NCBI RefSeq assembly: GCF_036002945.1
Contig: NZ_CP108529.1
Location: 124,001-188,000 of the forward strand
Reading direction: 5' to 3'
Source: Streptomyces sp. NBC_01224
GTDB lineage: Bacteria > Actinomycetota > Actinomycetes > Streptomycetales > Streptomycetaceae
DNA length: 64,000 bases
The notes under the pieces were generated by a model, which made no database searches, was not told where the DNA came from, and worked only from the letters and a program-made list of their open reading frames with translations. Position numbers and translations under genes: made by a program. Shown piece after piece: positions 28,701 through 38,552 of the stretch. Numbering within the stretch: the stretch's first letter is position 1; each line of letters opens with the position of its first letter.

Positions 28701-28852
28701 TGCTCGAACTGGTGGAAACCCTCCAAGGCCGCCTGTCGATCGTTGTGCCGGATGAGGTCACCGCCCGTATCCGTACGGTCGCAGACTTGCAGGATGCGGT
28801 GGCCCGCCTGGTGGCTGCCGCGCTTTCATCCGCGCCGACCCCAAGGACCTGA
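28676..28852 (+). pseudogene. C-terminal part of an acyl carrier protein
   Basis: From 28685 the plus frame reads MNSLALLELVETLQGRLSIV, continuing VPDEVTARIRTVADLQDAVA. This is the second half of an ACP: the serine in N-S-L (normally D-S-L) would carry phosphopantetheine. The first helix is missing; upstream codons are antisense to the SDR remnant. The stop is 2 nt before the fabV start, so an ACP-fabV operon once existed here. Confidence 0.65.
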
Positions 28853-28854
28853 TC

Positions 28855-29655
28855 GTGAGCGAACGCGTCATCGCCCCCCTGAACCGCGGTTTCCTCTTCC
28901 TCGACTCCCACCCGGCCGGCTGCCGCAAGACGGTGGCCGACATGTGGCAGGCCGTCCCCGCCAGGCAGCCCGGCGGGGACGGTCCGGTGGCACTTGTCAT
29001 CGGTTCGTCCGCCGGGTACGGGCTTGCCGCCACGATCGCCGGGCTCGCCCGCGCCGGGATCCGCGGCATCGGGGTCTGTTTCGAGAAGGCACCCGGCCGA
29101 CGCACCGGCACGGCCGGCTGGTATCGCACCGCGGCCACCGCCGAGCTGGCCCGTAAGCACGGCCGGGACATGGTCTTCCTCAACGGCGACGCGTTCTCCG
29201 ATGCGATGAAGCATCAGGTCGCCGACCTCGTCAAGCAGCGGTACGGGCGGCTGGACTACCTGATCTATTCGGTGGCCGCCCCGCGGCGCACCGACCCGGA
29301 CACCGGCGTCACCTACTCCTCCGTCCTCAAGCCGATCGGCGAGCCCTACCGGACCAAAACCCTGAACTTGGATGCCTCCGGCACTCCGGAGGTCACGGAG
29401 GTGGAAACCGCCCCAGCAGCGGGCGACGACATCGAGCAGACCACCGCGGTGATGGGCGGCACGGACTGGGAGCGATGGATCGACCACCTGGCCGGACGGG
29501 ACCTGCTCGCCGACGGGTTCACCACCGCCGCGCTCTCCTACATCGGCTCGCCTCTGACCGCGGGCATCTACCGGCAGGGCACCATCGGCGCGGCCAAGAC
29601 CCATCTCGAGGCCACCGCCCGCACGCCGGGGCCAGAAGGCGTGGGCTCCCTGCGC
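28855..29655 (+). pseudogene. fabV: Truncated FabV-type trans-2-enoyl-ACP/CoA reductase
   Basis: About the first 265 residues of a FabV enoyl reductase (normally about 400): the N-terminal RGFLFLDSHPAGC, the NADH-binding VIGSSAGYGLAATIAGL, the GDAFSDAMKHQVADL segment, MGGTDWERWIDHL and the catalytic Y-x8-K in IYRQGTIGAAK. Homology ends near 29620-29655. The frame then runs antisense-like over the next gene to 29856. The last third, including the C-terminal domain, is missing, so activity is unlikely. The start GTG at 28855 directly follows the ACP remnant. Confidence 0.8.
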
Positions 29656-29659
29656 GGGG

Positions 29660-31021
29660 CCCTCGCTGGCGATCGACGTCCACGGCGACCTGCTGGTCGG
29701 CGACAACGGCCCGCTCCGCCAGGTGCACACGTACGGCAACCTGTCCGGGACGCCCGTGCAGACGCGAAGCCTGGGCCTCGCCGGCGGTATCGGGGCGGGG
29801 ACGCCGGGCCGCAACATCGCCGACAAGTTCTTCGGCATCACCGGGGTCGGCGGTGACTCGGCGGGCAACGTCTACGTCGCCATGTGCGAGTTCGGGTCAT
29901 GGATCCGCAAGTTCGACCCGCTGGGAAACCTGGTCTGGCAGCTCCAGGGGAGCGCCTTCGTCGACGCCGCCGACTTCGACCCGCAGTCCGACGGGCTGGA
30001 CGTCTACACCAAGCAGTGCCATTACCGTCTCGACGTCACGAAGCCACCGGGGCGCGATGTGGCCTGGCGCGGCTACTCCCTCGACTCCGTCAAGTACCCC
30101 CAGGACGCACGCCTGTTCCTGACCGGCCACCAGCACCATGCCGCGTCTCCGTCGCTGCTGCGCAAGAACGGCTCCCTGTACATGTACGTCACCGGCATGT
30201 ACTGCTCGCACCTGCTCATCTACCGCTTCGAGGGCGAGATCGCCAAGCCGTCCGGGGCGTTCTTCAAACAGCACTGGACCGGCGACGACCCCACGTGGCC
30301 CCCGTACCAGCCGGCCCAGGGCCAATGGATCTGGCGCGACCTGAGCGGGAACGGGGCGTTCGAGGCCGGCGAATACCTCCAGCCGGGCACCGGCCAGAAC
30401 TCCCCGGGCAACTGCTGGGTCTGGTTCGTCGACACCAATGGCGACGTCTGGGAGGGCGGGGACCGCAACCTGCGCCGCTATCCCCTGCAGGGCTTCGACG
30501 CCCAGGGCAACCCGATCTACGACTACGCCAGCATGGTGACGATCCCCCTGCCCGCGCCGTTCACCACCGTCCGCCGCCTGCACTACGACGTGGACGGCGA
30601 CGTCATGTATATGTCCGGGTACACGCCCACCGCGCCGTTCGACAACGCCTACTGGAAAGAGTGCGGCAAGGTCCTGGCGCGCTACGACCGTTGGAGCACC
30701 GGCAACCGTACGGCGACCTGGACCATGCTCCTCCCCTGGGACACCACGTCGACGCCGGTCGTGACGATGGTGGGCCTCGCGTGGGCAGGCGTCTTCACGG
30801 TCGGTGTCCAGACCCGCGGCCAGGTCTGGGTCTGGAGAGCCAGTGACGGAAGCGCCGTCGGCAGCTGGCTCCCCGGCAGCAACGTCGGCGGAGTGACCCG
30901 GACCGGGTGGGTCGACATCCCCTACGGCATCTCCGCAGTCCGGCGCTCCACCGGGGAGTACCTGGTCAACGTCGAGGACGATCTCTTCAACAAGGTGCTG
31001 CTCTACCGCTGGGTCCCCTGA
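29660..31021 (+). pseudogene. 5'-truncated NHL/SMP-30-like beta-propeller gene
   Basis: About 453 codons in a frame different from fabV, beginning LAIDVHGDLLVGDNGPLRQV with no start codon or signal sequence ahead of it. The body has propeller-blade phrases (GVGGDSAGNVYVAMCEFG, VWFVDTNGDVWEGGDRNLRR) and ends properly at 31021. A GTG at 29723 could in principle start a shorter protein of 432 residues. The missing first blade or blades and signal peptide, and the abutting truncated fabV, point to a deletion junction at about 29640-29660. Confidence 0.7.
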
Positions 31022-31110
31022 GCGTGAGAAAAGGTCATCGAAGCGCGCGGCATGGGCTTCCAGCGGCCCCGGAGCGGGCGGACACGGCAGACGCTTGGTC
31101 ATCACGGCCC

Positions 31111-31141
31111 CCGGACAGTGGGCGAAGCACCCACTGTCCGG
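31111..31141. terminator. Bidirectional terminator between convergent genes
   Basis: CCGGACAGTGGG (31111-31122) pairs perfectly with 31130-31141 across a 7-nt loop. It lies between the stop of the NHL-like gene (31021) and the stop of the minus-strand WD40 gene (31179). Confidence 0.8.
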
Positions 31142-31178
31142 CCAACTACCGCCGCGAACCGCAGTCGACAAACCACCC

Positions 31179-33389
31179 CTAGTAGGGAGCGTCCGAGAGA
31201 TCTGCCTGGGGCAGCAGGGCCAGTTCGCCGGCGAAGCCGACCAGCAGTGCGCCGCCGTCGACGGGGGTCACGCTGTGTACCCGGTAGGGGAAGCGCAGGG
31301 CGCGGCGAATGCGGGTGTGGGTGTGCAGGTCCCAGGCACGCACGGTGGCGTCGTCGCCGCCGGTGACGGCGACGGTCCGGTCGTCGAGTGTGGTGACGGC
31401 CAGGTCGGCGATCCGGCGGCGGTGGCCGTACAGGGGCTCGCCGCGCTCCCGGCACGTCGTGAGGTCCCAGACTCTAGGGTGGGGGTCGTACCCGGCGGTG
31501 GTGACGGCGACGGGCGTACCGTCCACGACGGCCGTCGCGACACGCTCCACCGCGCGGGTGTGGCCGCGCAGCGGCCGGCCGAGCGAGGCGCGGTCGGCCG
31601 GGTCCCAGATCCGGACGGTGCGGTCGGCGTGGCCGGTGACCAGGGTGGTGCGGCCGTCGACCGAGATGGCTCCGACCGCTCGTACGCCCAGGTCGTCACC
31701 GGTGGCCAGGGGCGGTCCGGTCTCCCGCCGTGCGGCCAGGTCCCAGATCCGGACGGTTCCGGTCCGGGTGCCCACCAGGACGAGGGTCCGACCGTCGGCG
31801 ATGACCGTGGCGAGGGCGGCCGGCTCGGTGTCCCGGCAGTCGAGCGGGGCCCCGAACGTCTCGCGGGTCTCCAGGTCGGCGATCCGCACGAGCCCGTCCC
31901 GGCCCGCCGTGAGCAGCAGGGTGCGCCCGTCCACGACGGCCGTGGCCATGCCCCCGGCCAGGACCGTGTCGGTGTGGCCGGGCAGGGACCGGGTGGTGCG
32001 CGGACGCGCGAGGTCCCAGAGTTCTACCGTCCCGTCGTACCGGCCTGTGGCCACGATCCGGCGGTCGCCCACGGTCGCCGCGGTCAGGGACGCGGTCTCC
32101 CGGCCCGGGCCGTCGACGGTGTCGCCGCCGTGGCGGTGTTCGGTGAGGTGCCACGTGCGCAACAGGCCGTCGGAAGCCCGGGCGACCACGACGGGCCGCG
32201 CGTCCGAAGTGGTGACCGCCACCCCGCGCACCGGCTGGTCGTGGCCGGTGAAGGCGTCGGCGAGCTGCGCGCCGGTGAGCAGGTCCCACACCCGGAGGGT
32301 GTTGTCCCAGCCTCCGGTGATGACGAGGGTGCGGCCGTCCACGCGGGCGGTGGTGACCGCGTGGACGCGGTGGCCGTGGCCGGTGAGCGGGGCGCCGAGC
32401 TGCTCGCCGGTGGCCAGGTCCCAGACGCGGGCCGTGTGGTCCTCACTCGCGGTGACGACCAGGGCCCGGCCGTCCACGTGGGTGGTGGCCACGGCCAGGA
32501 CCGGCGCGGAGTGGCCGGTCAGCGGCCGGCTGGCCGGACGACCGCTGAGCAGGTCGCGGACCAGGACGTGATGGTCGTGCTCCCCCGCGGTGACGGAGAC
32601 CGGGCGGCCGGCCACGCGCGCCGTCGCAACGGCGCTCACCCAGCCCTGGTGTCCCCCGGCGGGCTCGGCGACGTCCCGGCCGGTGGCCGGGTCCCAGACC
32701 CGGACCAGCCCGTCCCAGCCGCCGCCGACCAGGAGCGTCCGGCCGTCCGCCCGCGCGGTCGACACCGTGGTGAGGCGGCCATGGGCCACGGCGAACGGCT
32801 CACCCACCGGCTCGCCGGTGCTCAGGTCCCAGGCCCGTACGGTGTCGTCGGGCCCCTGCTGGTCGGTGTTCCAGTGCCGGTCGCGCGCCTCGTGGCCGCT
32901 AAGGACGAGTACCCGCCCGCCCGCCTCGACCGACCCCACCACCCTGGCGTTCTGCGGGGCCTTGAACAGGTCCGTCGACGTCCCGTCGAGGACGTCCAGG
33001 GCCCGTACCTCGCCGAACGGGCCGGCGTCCACGGCGACCAGCCGCCCGTTCCGCACGGCGAGCACCGCGTGCACGCCATCGCAGCGCATCACCCGCACGG
33101 TCCGTTCGTCGGCCAGCCGTCCTGTCGCCCAGCTCACCCGCCAGGGCGCGGTCGGCTCCCCCGGCGGTGCGGCCGAGGCGAACCGTGCGCTCAGGTCGGG
33201 CCACCCGAAGCGGGCCGCCTCCAGGGACAGCAGCTGGGCCCGGCCCACGCCGTCGGCCCCGCTGAGCCGCCGGGCCACCGAGCGGTACACGGTCGCCGTG
33301 CGGCGCTCGCACTCGCCGACGGGCGGCGGTGCCGTACTCAGTACATCGCCCGGATCGGCGCCGACCAGGAAGACCATGTCGGTCCACAT
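31179..33389 (-). CDS. WD40-repeat protein with a conserved N-terminal domain
   Basis: About 736 residues. The first 110 or so form a helical domain (RTATVYRSVARRL, LSLEAARFGWPDLSARF); a truncated paralogue lies at 55363. The rest is a long series of WD40 repeats, at least twelve copies of the pattern VDGRTLVVTGxxDxTVRVWD, enough for two seven-bladed propellers. The starts considered are ATG at 33389 or GTG at 33392, with GGAGGG upstream. The PQQ-propeller gene ends 22 bp before it on the same strand, so they are probably co-transcribed. No enzyme or signal peptide is seen; a cytoplasmic scaffold or sensor is likely. Confidence 0.9.
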   Translation of the reverse strand: MWTDMVFLVGADPGDVLSTAPPPVGECERRTATVYRSVARRLSGADGVGRAQLLSLEAARFGWPDLSARFASAAPPGEPTAPWRVSWATGRLADERTVRVMRCDGVHAVLAVRNGRLVAVDAGPFGEVRALDVLDGTSTDLFKAPQNARVVGSVEAGGRVLVLSGHEARDRHWNTDQQGPDDTVRAWDLSTGEPVGEPFAVAHGRLTTVSTARADGRTLLVGGGWDGLVRVWDPATGRDVAEPAGGHQGWVSAVATARVAGRPVSVTAGEHDHHVLVRDLLSGRPASRPLTGHSAPVLAVATTHVDGRALVVTASEDHTARVWDLATGEQLGAPLTGHGHRVHAVTTARVDGRTLVITGGWDNTLRVWDLLTGAQLADAFTGHDQPVRGVAVTTSDARPVVVARASDGLLRTWHLTEHRHGGDTVDGPGRETASLTAATVGDRRIVATGRYDGTVELWDLARPRTTRSLPGHTDTVLAGGMATAVVDGRTLLLTAGRDGLVRIADLETRETFGAPLDCRDTEPAALATVIADGRTLVLVGTRTGTVRIWDLAARRETGPPLATGDDLGVRAVGAISVDGRTTLVTGHADRTVRIWDPADRASLGRPLRGHTRAVERVATAVVDGTPVAVTTAGYDPHPRVWDLTTCRERGEPLYGHRRRIADLAVTTLDDRTVAVTGGDDATVRAWDLHTHTRIRRALRFPYRVHSVTPVDGGALLVGFAGELALLPQADLSDAPY

Positions 33390-33411
33390 CACCCGCGCAC
33401 CCTCCGTCCGC

Positions 33412-35268
33412 TCAAACCCGCAGGTTGCGCCGCGCCCGGGCGGGCTTGCGACCTGTCTCGGCGTCCACCGCGAGGACGGTGCCCGCGTGCGTGCCGACGT
33501 AGACGACTCCGTCGGCGTAGACGGGGCCGGTGCCGCGGCCATCCAGCGCGTGCCGCCACAGGACCACGCCGGCGCTCAGGCTGATCTTGAACAGGCCACG
33601 CCCGTACTTGGTGCTGACGATCCACCCGGACGAGCCGCAGATCGCCGGGGACGAGGCGCCGTAACGGTTCGGCAGGTGCCAGAGGAGTCCGCCGTCGTTG
33701 CCGTCCACCGCGTACACGCCGCCGTGGCTGTCGCCGATGAAGACCAGGCCCTCGGTCAGCGCCGGGGTGTTGTCGACCACGCCGGCCGCCTGTGCGCCCC
33801 ACAGCTGCTCACCGGTGGCGGCATCGTAGGCGTACAGCTGGCCGGCGCCGGTGCCCGCGCAGACCATGCCGTGCGCAACGCTCGGGGTACAGCAGCTCAA
33901 CTGGCTCGCGGTGGAGCCCTGGTGCCACAGCTCCTCACCGCTCACCGCGTCGAAGGCGGTCAACTGGGCCCGCGCTCCCTGCACGTAGACCCGGCCGTCG
34001 GCGACCGCCGCTGCGGCGGCCGACCCGTCGGGCAACCGCCGCTCCCAGCGCTCCTCGCCCGTCACCGCGTCCAGCACGCGGATGCGGGAGGCATCGCGCA
34101 GTAGGTTGGCCGGGTGGTGGACGACGTAGAGCAGGCCGTCGGCGACCACCGGCGCGCCCGAGTGGCCCACCCGCTGCCGCCAGCGCTCCTGCCCGTCCGC
34201 GGCGCCGACCGCGTGCAGTACACCGGACTCGCCTACGACGTACACCGTCCCGTCGGCGACTGCCGGCGTCTCTTTCAGGGCACCGACCACGTCGAGAGAC
34301 CAACGCGCCGCGCCCGTCGCCGCGTCCAGCGCGTAGCAGCGGCCGTCGGAGCAGTTGACGTACACGGTGCCCGCGCAGACGACCGGCGCGGCGACGACCG
34401 CGTCCGGCAGCCGCACACTCCACGCCTCGAAGCCGGACGGCAGCGTCCCCTTCGGATAGACGCCGGTGTGGGCCGGGCCACCGCGGACCATGGCGGACGG
34501 TCCGCTGCCGGGCCCGGGCGCCGACTGCGCTCCGGGGGAGGGAACGGCGTCCGATACGTCCCCACGAACGGCGTCCGCCCTCTCACCCTCGGCATTGCCG
34601 GGAACCTTCTCCGCCCCCGCACGGCCGTCGCCAGGGACCGCGTCCACCGCCTCGCCCCACAACCCCGGGTCCATCACCTCCACCAGGTCGACCAGCGAGC
34701 GCAGTTCGGTCAGGATCGCGTGGGCGTCGTCCTTCCCCCGGCGCGGGCCCGAAGGCTCCGCGTAGAAGAGGTAGCCGCCGTCCACCTGCCACTCCAGCCA
34801 GCGGCGGTCGTCGGCGAACTCGCGCACGGCCGGGGTGAGCAGCCGCGCCGCCGTCTCCGGGTCCACGCACTCCACGACGTGGACGGCGTCGTAGGCCGGG
34901 TCGCCGATCTCGTACAGATGGCGGTCCGGGCGCTCGACGACGAGCCGCTTCAGCAGCGGAACGATCGTGTCCACGACCAGCGAGTGCCGGCTCACCGCGA
35001 CCAGCGGCAGCACGGCCGGCAGTTGGACGAGGTACACGGTGCGGGCGGTGGAGGGGTCGTTGGTGACACAGTCGAAGACGCTGAACCAATGGCCGTCCAG
35101 GGTGCCGCTCACGGCGTCCACGGCCATCGCCTTCTCGGCATCGACGCCGAGCGGCCCCGCGCACAGCTGCAGGCGTTCGGGGTGCCAGTCCGTGTACGTC
35201 CACCCGCGTTGGCTCGTTAGGCGACGCCGTGCTGCACTGCGGTCCCGCTGATCTCTTTTCCTCGACAT
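33412..35268 (-). CDS. PQQ-like beta-propeller repeat protein with N-terminal DUF3137-like domain
   Basis: About 618 residues. Residues 1-195 form a mixed domain starting SRKRDQRDRSAARRRL with no signal peptide, resembling DUF3137-like proteins. A Pro/Ala/Gly-rich linker (about 195-255) leads to a single eight-bladed-type propeller (260-610) whose blades repeat the pattern APVVADGxVYVxxxxGxLYALDAATGEExW. PQQ-binding residues cannot be judged; in many such proteins the propeller only binds partners, as in BamB. ATG at 35268 follows GAGGGGTGGGGA. It is encoded just before the WD40 gene, giving an operon of two different propellers. Confidence 0.88.
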   Translation of the reverse strand: MSRKRDQRDRSAARRRLTSQRGWTYTDWHPERLQLCAGPLGVDAEKAMAVDAVSGTLDGHWFSVFDCVTNDPSTARTVYLVQLPAVLPLVAVSRHSLVVDTIVPLLKRLVVERPDRHLYEIGDPAYDAVHVVECVDPETAARLLTPAVREFADDRRWLEWQVDGGYLFYAEPSGPRRGKDDAHAILTELRSLVDLVEVMDPGLWGEAVDAVPGDGRAGAEKVPGNAEGERADAVRGDVSDAVPSPGAQSAPGPGSGPSAMVRGGPAHTGVYPKGTLPSGFEAWSVRLPDAVVAAPVVCAGTVYVNCSDGRCYALDAATGAARWSLDVVGALKETPAVADGTVYVVGESGVLHAVGAADGQERWRQRVGHSGAPVVADGLLYVVHHPANLLRDASRIRVLDAVTGEERWERRLPDGSAAAAAVADGRVYVQGARAQLTAFDAVSGEELWHQGSTASQLSCCTPSVAHGMVCAGTGAGQLYAYDAATGEQLWGAQAAGVVDNTPALTEGLVFIGDSHGGVYAVDGNDGGLLWHLPNRYGASSPAICGSSGWIVSTKYGRGLFKISLSAGVVLWRHALDGRGTGPVYADGVVYVGTHAGTVLAVDAETGRKPARARRNLRV

Positions 35269-36056
35269 TCCCCACCCCTCTATCTGACCGAGGAGCATAT
35301 CCCGGCCCCAACTCCCCTCGTAGCAAGGGCATCAGGCCTCGGCCGGGGCTAGCTGGGCCCGAAGAGCGGTACTCAAGACAACGAACAGCCCGCACGTGCG
35401 GGGGCCGTCCGGCACCGAGGGCGGCCCCGGCCGCGTTCCCCAGGGCGGGCGGCGCTGGCCCACTGCCTGCCACAGCCGAGATGATCTCGAATTCACCCAC
35501 GGCGCGGCAGAAGTCCTGCCCGGTTGCCGTCGGCTGGCAGCAGGCCGGCAGGCCGTACCCGGCCGCAGCGTTCATGGAGTAGTTGAGACCGTCCGGAGAT
35601 CCAATGGATGAACATCTGTCGTGGATGCACGGGTGCGATCTCCCTCCCGAAGGCGAGGCCCAGAAAGGAACGGAGAAATCGGGCCGGCGCCGCCGGTCAG
35701 ACCGCCCCGATGCCGACGTGCTACTCGGTGGCCGGCACCGAACGGCGGCCGCTGCCCGGCTCGTACGTGTGGATACGAGCCCAGGATGTCCACCCGGATC
35801 AGCCGCCCGGTCACCGGGTCCCAGGTGGGGCGTCAGCCGCGTGCGTCCCGACCGGGCCGGGCGGCGAGCTCGCGGCTGCGCCGACGGCCGGCCGCATCGG
35901 ATCGTCGTGCAGTACGTGGTGCTCGAACCCCGATGCCCTGGCCGGCCCAGCACGGTCGGGAAAGGGGTCGTCGATGTCCCGGTCGGACTCGCGGGCGAGC
36001 CGACCGGGGACGTGTCCGGTGCAGTCTGCCAGGTGCCGGCCGAACGCGCCCTGGCA
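35269..36056. other. No intact gene recognised
   Basis: The left part is the upstream region of the propeller operon. CCCGCACGTGCGGG at 35389-35402 is a perfect 14-bp palindrome and could be a regulator site. The stretch 35600-36050 has open frames on both strands but no recognisable domain. Confidence 0.4.
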
Positions 36057-36435
36057 TCACCGCTCCCTGGTAGCGGCCGAACCAAGCCACGGTCGGGCAA
36101 ATGCAGCCGACGCCCCTTCCGTTTCGCCGGCTTCGGGCCCGCGCCGTGCCCCCTTCACCCCTGCCGGGGACAGATGCCAAATCCGCTCAATGGCCGAGTC
36201 GGTCAGCACCGCGCCAGGTGCCCCGCTTGCGAACAGACGCCCTTCCTGGAGCATCAGGACATGCCCCACCCCCCTGGCCGCTTCCAGGTCGTGCGTCGCC
36301 TGGACGACGGTGCCCCCTTCCGCCGCTACCTCGTCGAGGACATCGGCGATCAGGCGCTGAGCCGTCGCATCGAGGCCGGTGGTGGGCTCATCGAGCAGCA
36401 GCAGATCGGCCTCCTGTGCCAGCCCCTGTCTCCGC
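36057..36435 (-). pseudogene. Truncated metal-type ABC transporter ATPase
   Basis: The minus frame holds the second half of an ABC ATPase: GLAQEADLLLLDEPTTGLDA (Walker B and D-loop), TVVQATHD (H-loop) and a typical C-terminal end (LMLQEGRLFASGAPGAVLT). The Walker A loop, Q-loop and LSGGQ signature are missing, replaced by unrelated sequence upstream of 36435. The closest style is manganese/zinc ABC ATPases. No permease or binding-protein gene remains nearby. Confidence 0.75.
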
Positions 36436-36735
36436 ACGCTCGACCCCACCGGTGCGGTGGTCACCCGGCTGGAGCCCCAGGTGCTGGGGGTGCGGCAGTC
36501 GCAGCTCCTGCCTGCCCCGGCCCGACACCACCTCGCCCGACCGAACCGGCCTGGGCTGACACCACCCGGCACGGTCACGGCTCCACTCAGTGACCCGACC
36601 CGCCGTGCCCGGATCCGGCGCGGCCTTGGTCGGTGGCGAGCCCGTCGCGCCCGCATACGGCAGCCCCGCGCTCGGCAGTGCTCCCGGTCTCCGTACTGTG
36701 ACGCCCACATCGTCCTCTCGCCTCCAGGAGTACGC

Positions 36736-37956
36736 ATGACCTTCGACGTCAACGCAGTCCGTGCCCGGATCCCCGCCCTCAAGGCCGGCTCCGCCCGCTT
36801 TGACGCCCCCGGCGGCACCCAGACACCGCAACCGGTGATCGACGCCATCGCGGACGTGCTGGCCAACCCGCTCGCCAACCGGGGGCTCACCACCGAGGGT
36901 GAGCGCAACGCGGAGGCGGTCGTGACCCGCGCCCGCCGAGCGCTGGCCGACCTGCTGGGCGCCAATCCCCGGGGCATCGTGTTCGGCCGCAGCTCCACCC
37001 AGCTCGCCTACGACCTGTCCCGCACCGTGTCGAAGAGCTGGGGCCCTGGCGACGAGGTGGTCGTCAGTCGCCTCGACCACGACTCCAACATCCGGCCCTG
37101 GATCCAGGCGGCCGAGGCCGTGGGCGCCACGGTCCGATGGGCGGAGTTCGACCCGGTCACGGGTGAGCTGACGGCCGATGACATCGCCGCCGTGCTCTCC
37201 GCGCGCACCCGTCTGGTCGCCGTCACCGCGGCGTCCAACCTCATCGGCACCCGCCCCGACATTCCCGCCTTCGCCGACCTGGTGCACCGGGCAGGGGCCC
37301 TGCTGCATGTCGACGCCGTGCATTACGCCTCGCACGCCGCCGTCGACCTGCCCGGTCTCGGCGCCGACTTCCTGGTCTGCTCGCCGTACAAATTCCTCGG
37401 TCCGCATCTGGGCGTGCTGGCGAGCCGTCCCGAACTGCTGGAGACGCTGCGGCCGGACAAATTGCTGCCCTCCTCCGACGCCGTTCCCGAGCGCTTCGAA
37501 CTGGGCACTCTGCCGTACGAACTCCTGGCCGGGGCCGGTGCGGCAGTGGACTTCCTCGCCTCACTGGCTCCCGGGGCCGACGGCACCCGGCGGGAAAGGC
37601 TGCTCGCCGCCTTCATGGCGATCGAGGCCCATGAGGACGCCCTGCGGGCCCGCATCGAACAGGGACTGGCCGGCCTCGGGGGCATCACCGTGCATTCCCG
37701 GGCCACACACCGCACGCCCACCCTGTTGCTGACCCTGGCCGGCCGCAGCGCCACCGCCGCCTCGCAGTACTTGGCGGAGCGGGGCGTCGATGCCCCGGCC
37801 GGGTCCTTCTACGCACTGGAGGCATCCCGCCGGCTCGGACTCGGCGCCGAAGGCGGACTGCGGATCGGTCTGGCCCCCTACAACAACGACGAGGACGTAG
37901 ACCGTCTGCTGGAGGCCCTAGCCGGCTTCCTCGGCACCACGCCCGCCGTTGACTGA
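36736..37956 (+). CDS. Cysteine desulfurase-like class V aminotransferase (TIGR01976 type)
   Basis: A 406-residue PLP enzyme of the class V family. FDAPGGTQTPQPVIDAIADV near the N-terminus, HDSNIRPW near 119, VTAASNLIGTRPD near 165 and the PLP lysine in CSPYKFLGPHLG (about 218) identify the cysteine desulfurase-like TIGR01976 group, whose substrate is not established. The catalytic loop Cys of true desulfurases is not apparent. ATG at 36736 follows CCAGGAGTACGC. It is a single gene with its own terminator at 37995-38027. Confidence 0.92.
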   Translation: MTFDVNAVRARIPALKAGSARFDAPGGTQTPQPVIDAIADVLANPLANRGLTTEGERNAEAVVTRARRALADLLGANPRGIVFGRSSTQLAYDLSRTVSKSWGPGDEVVVSRLDHDSNIRPWIQAAEAVGATVRWAEFDPVTGELTADDIAAVLSARTRLVAVTAASNLIGTRPDIPAFADLVHRAGALLHVDAVHYASHAAVDLPGLGADFLVCSPYKFLGPHLGVLASRPELLETLRPDKLLPSSDAVPERFELGTLPYELLAGAGAAVDFLASLAPGADGTRRERLLAAFMAIEAHEDALRARIEQGLAGLGGITVHSRATHRTPTLLLTLAGRSATAASQYLAERGVDAPAGSFYALEASRRLGLGAEGGLRIGLAPYNNDEDVDRLLEALAGFLGTTPAVD

Positions 37957-37994
37957 CCGGGCCACGCCCGTGGAGACCGGCTCTCTCCGTATCC

Positions 37995-38027
37995 GGCCGG
38001 TGCGGGCCCTGAGTGCCCGCACCGGCC
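37995..38027 (+). terminator. Terminator after the class V aminotransferase
   Basis: GGCCGGTGCGGGC (37995-38007) pairs perfectly with 38015-38027 around a 7-nt loop, 38 bp past the stop codon. Confidence 0.8.
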
Positions 38028-38154
38028 CCGCCCGCGCACTGCTGCCGGGACCGGCGCTCCGCCCGGGCCGCACTCCACCCGGCCTGGAACCACCGGCCCG
38101 TCCTCCAGAAGATTCCAAGCGCATGCCCGGGTCACCGGCCAACGCTGGGGAAGG

Positions 38155-38379
38155 TCATCCGTAGCCGAAGATCCGCGCGATGAAGAATGCGGCAAAGATG
38201 ACCGATCCCAACAGAACGAGTCCTGCCCATAGGGCGGGGTGTTCCCAAATTCCTCCGTCCGCGCGTTCCTGGTGGGCTTCACTGATGGAGCCCTCGGCAG
38301 GTGGTGTCTCCCCTGGGGGATTCAGTGTTATATCCACACGATTATTCTCTCTCGGCCGCATCCCGTTCGCATCGCGCAC
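38155..38379 (-). CDS. DUF6480-family small membrane protein
   Basis: A 74-residue protein with the layout of DUF6480: a short polar N-terminus, the conserved PGETPPAEGSISEAHQE, a W-E-H-P motif and one C-terminal transmembrane helix (ALWAGLVLLGSVIFAAFFIA). GTG at 38379 lies 11 nt after GGAGG; ATG at 38361 is an alternative. Such proteins are widespread single-pass membrane proteins of unknown function in Streptomyces. Confidence 0.82.
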   Translation of the reverse strand: MRDANGMRPRENNRVDITLNPPGETPPAEGSISEAHQERADGGIWEHPALWAGLVLLGSVIFAAFFIARIFGYG

Positions 38380-38513
38380 AGGGTTGCGGTCCTCCTTCCA
38401 CGAGCGCCCGAGGGCAAAGCTCCGTATCGGCGGTCACCGCGTCGGCCCAGCTGGCATCACGGGACCTATCGCCGCGTCGGGTTCGCTGAACGGATACGGA
38501 TGTGGGGGCGGTG

Positions 38514-38546
38514 CGGGAGCGGGCCGACGTCCTCGGCCCGCTCCCG
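38514..38546 (-). terminator. Terminator of the sugar dehydrogenase operon
   Basis: A 14-bp perfect stem (38514-38527 with 38533-38546) around loop CGTCC, 6 nt beyond the stop of the minus-strand dehydrogenase gene. Confidence 0.85.
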
Positions 38547-38552
38547 GCAAGG

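Noticed and set aside
31179..33389. Regularly spaced repeats resembling a CRISPR array or minisatellite
   Set aside because: The periodicity is about 130-170 bp, degenerate, and in frame with WD40 blades; it is coding repetition.
31095..33584. Long plus-strand open frame (829 codons) opposite the WD40 gene
   Set aside because: Shadow of a repetitive GC-rich gene; composition is Gly/Arg/Pro-rich without domains, and the minus strand has clear WD40 repeats.
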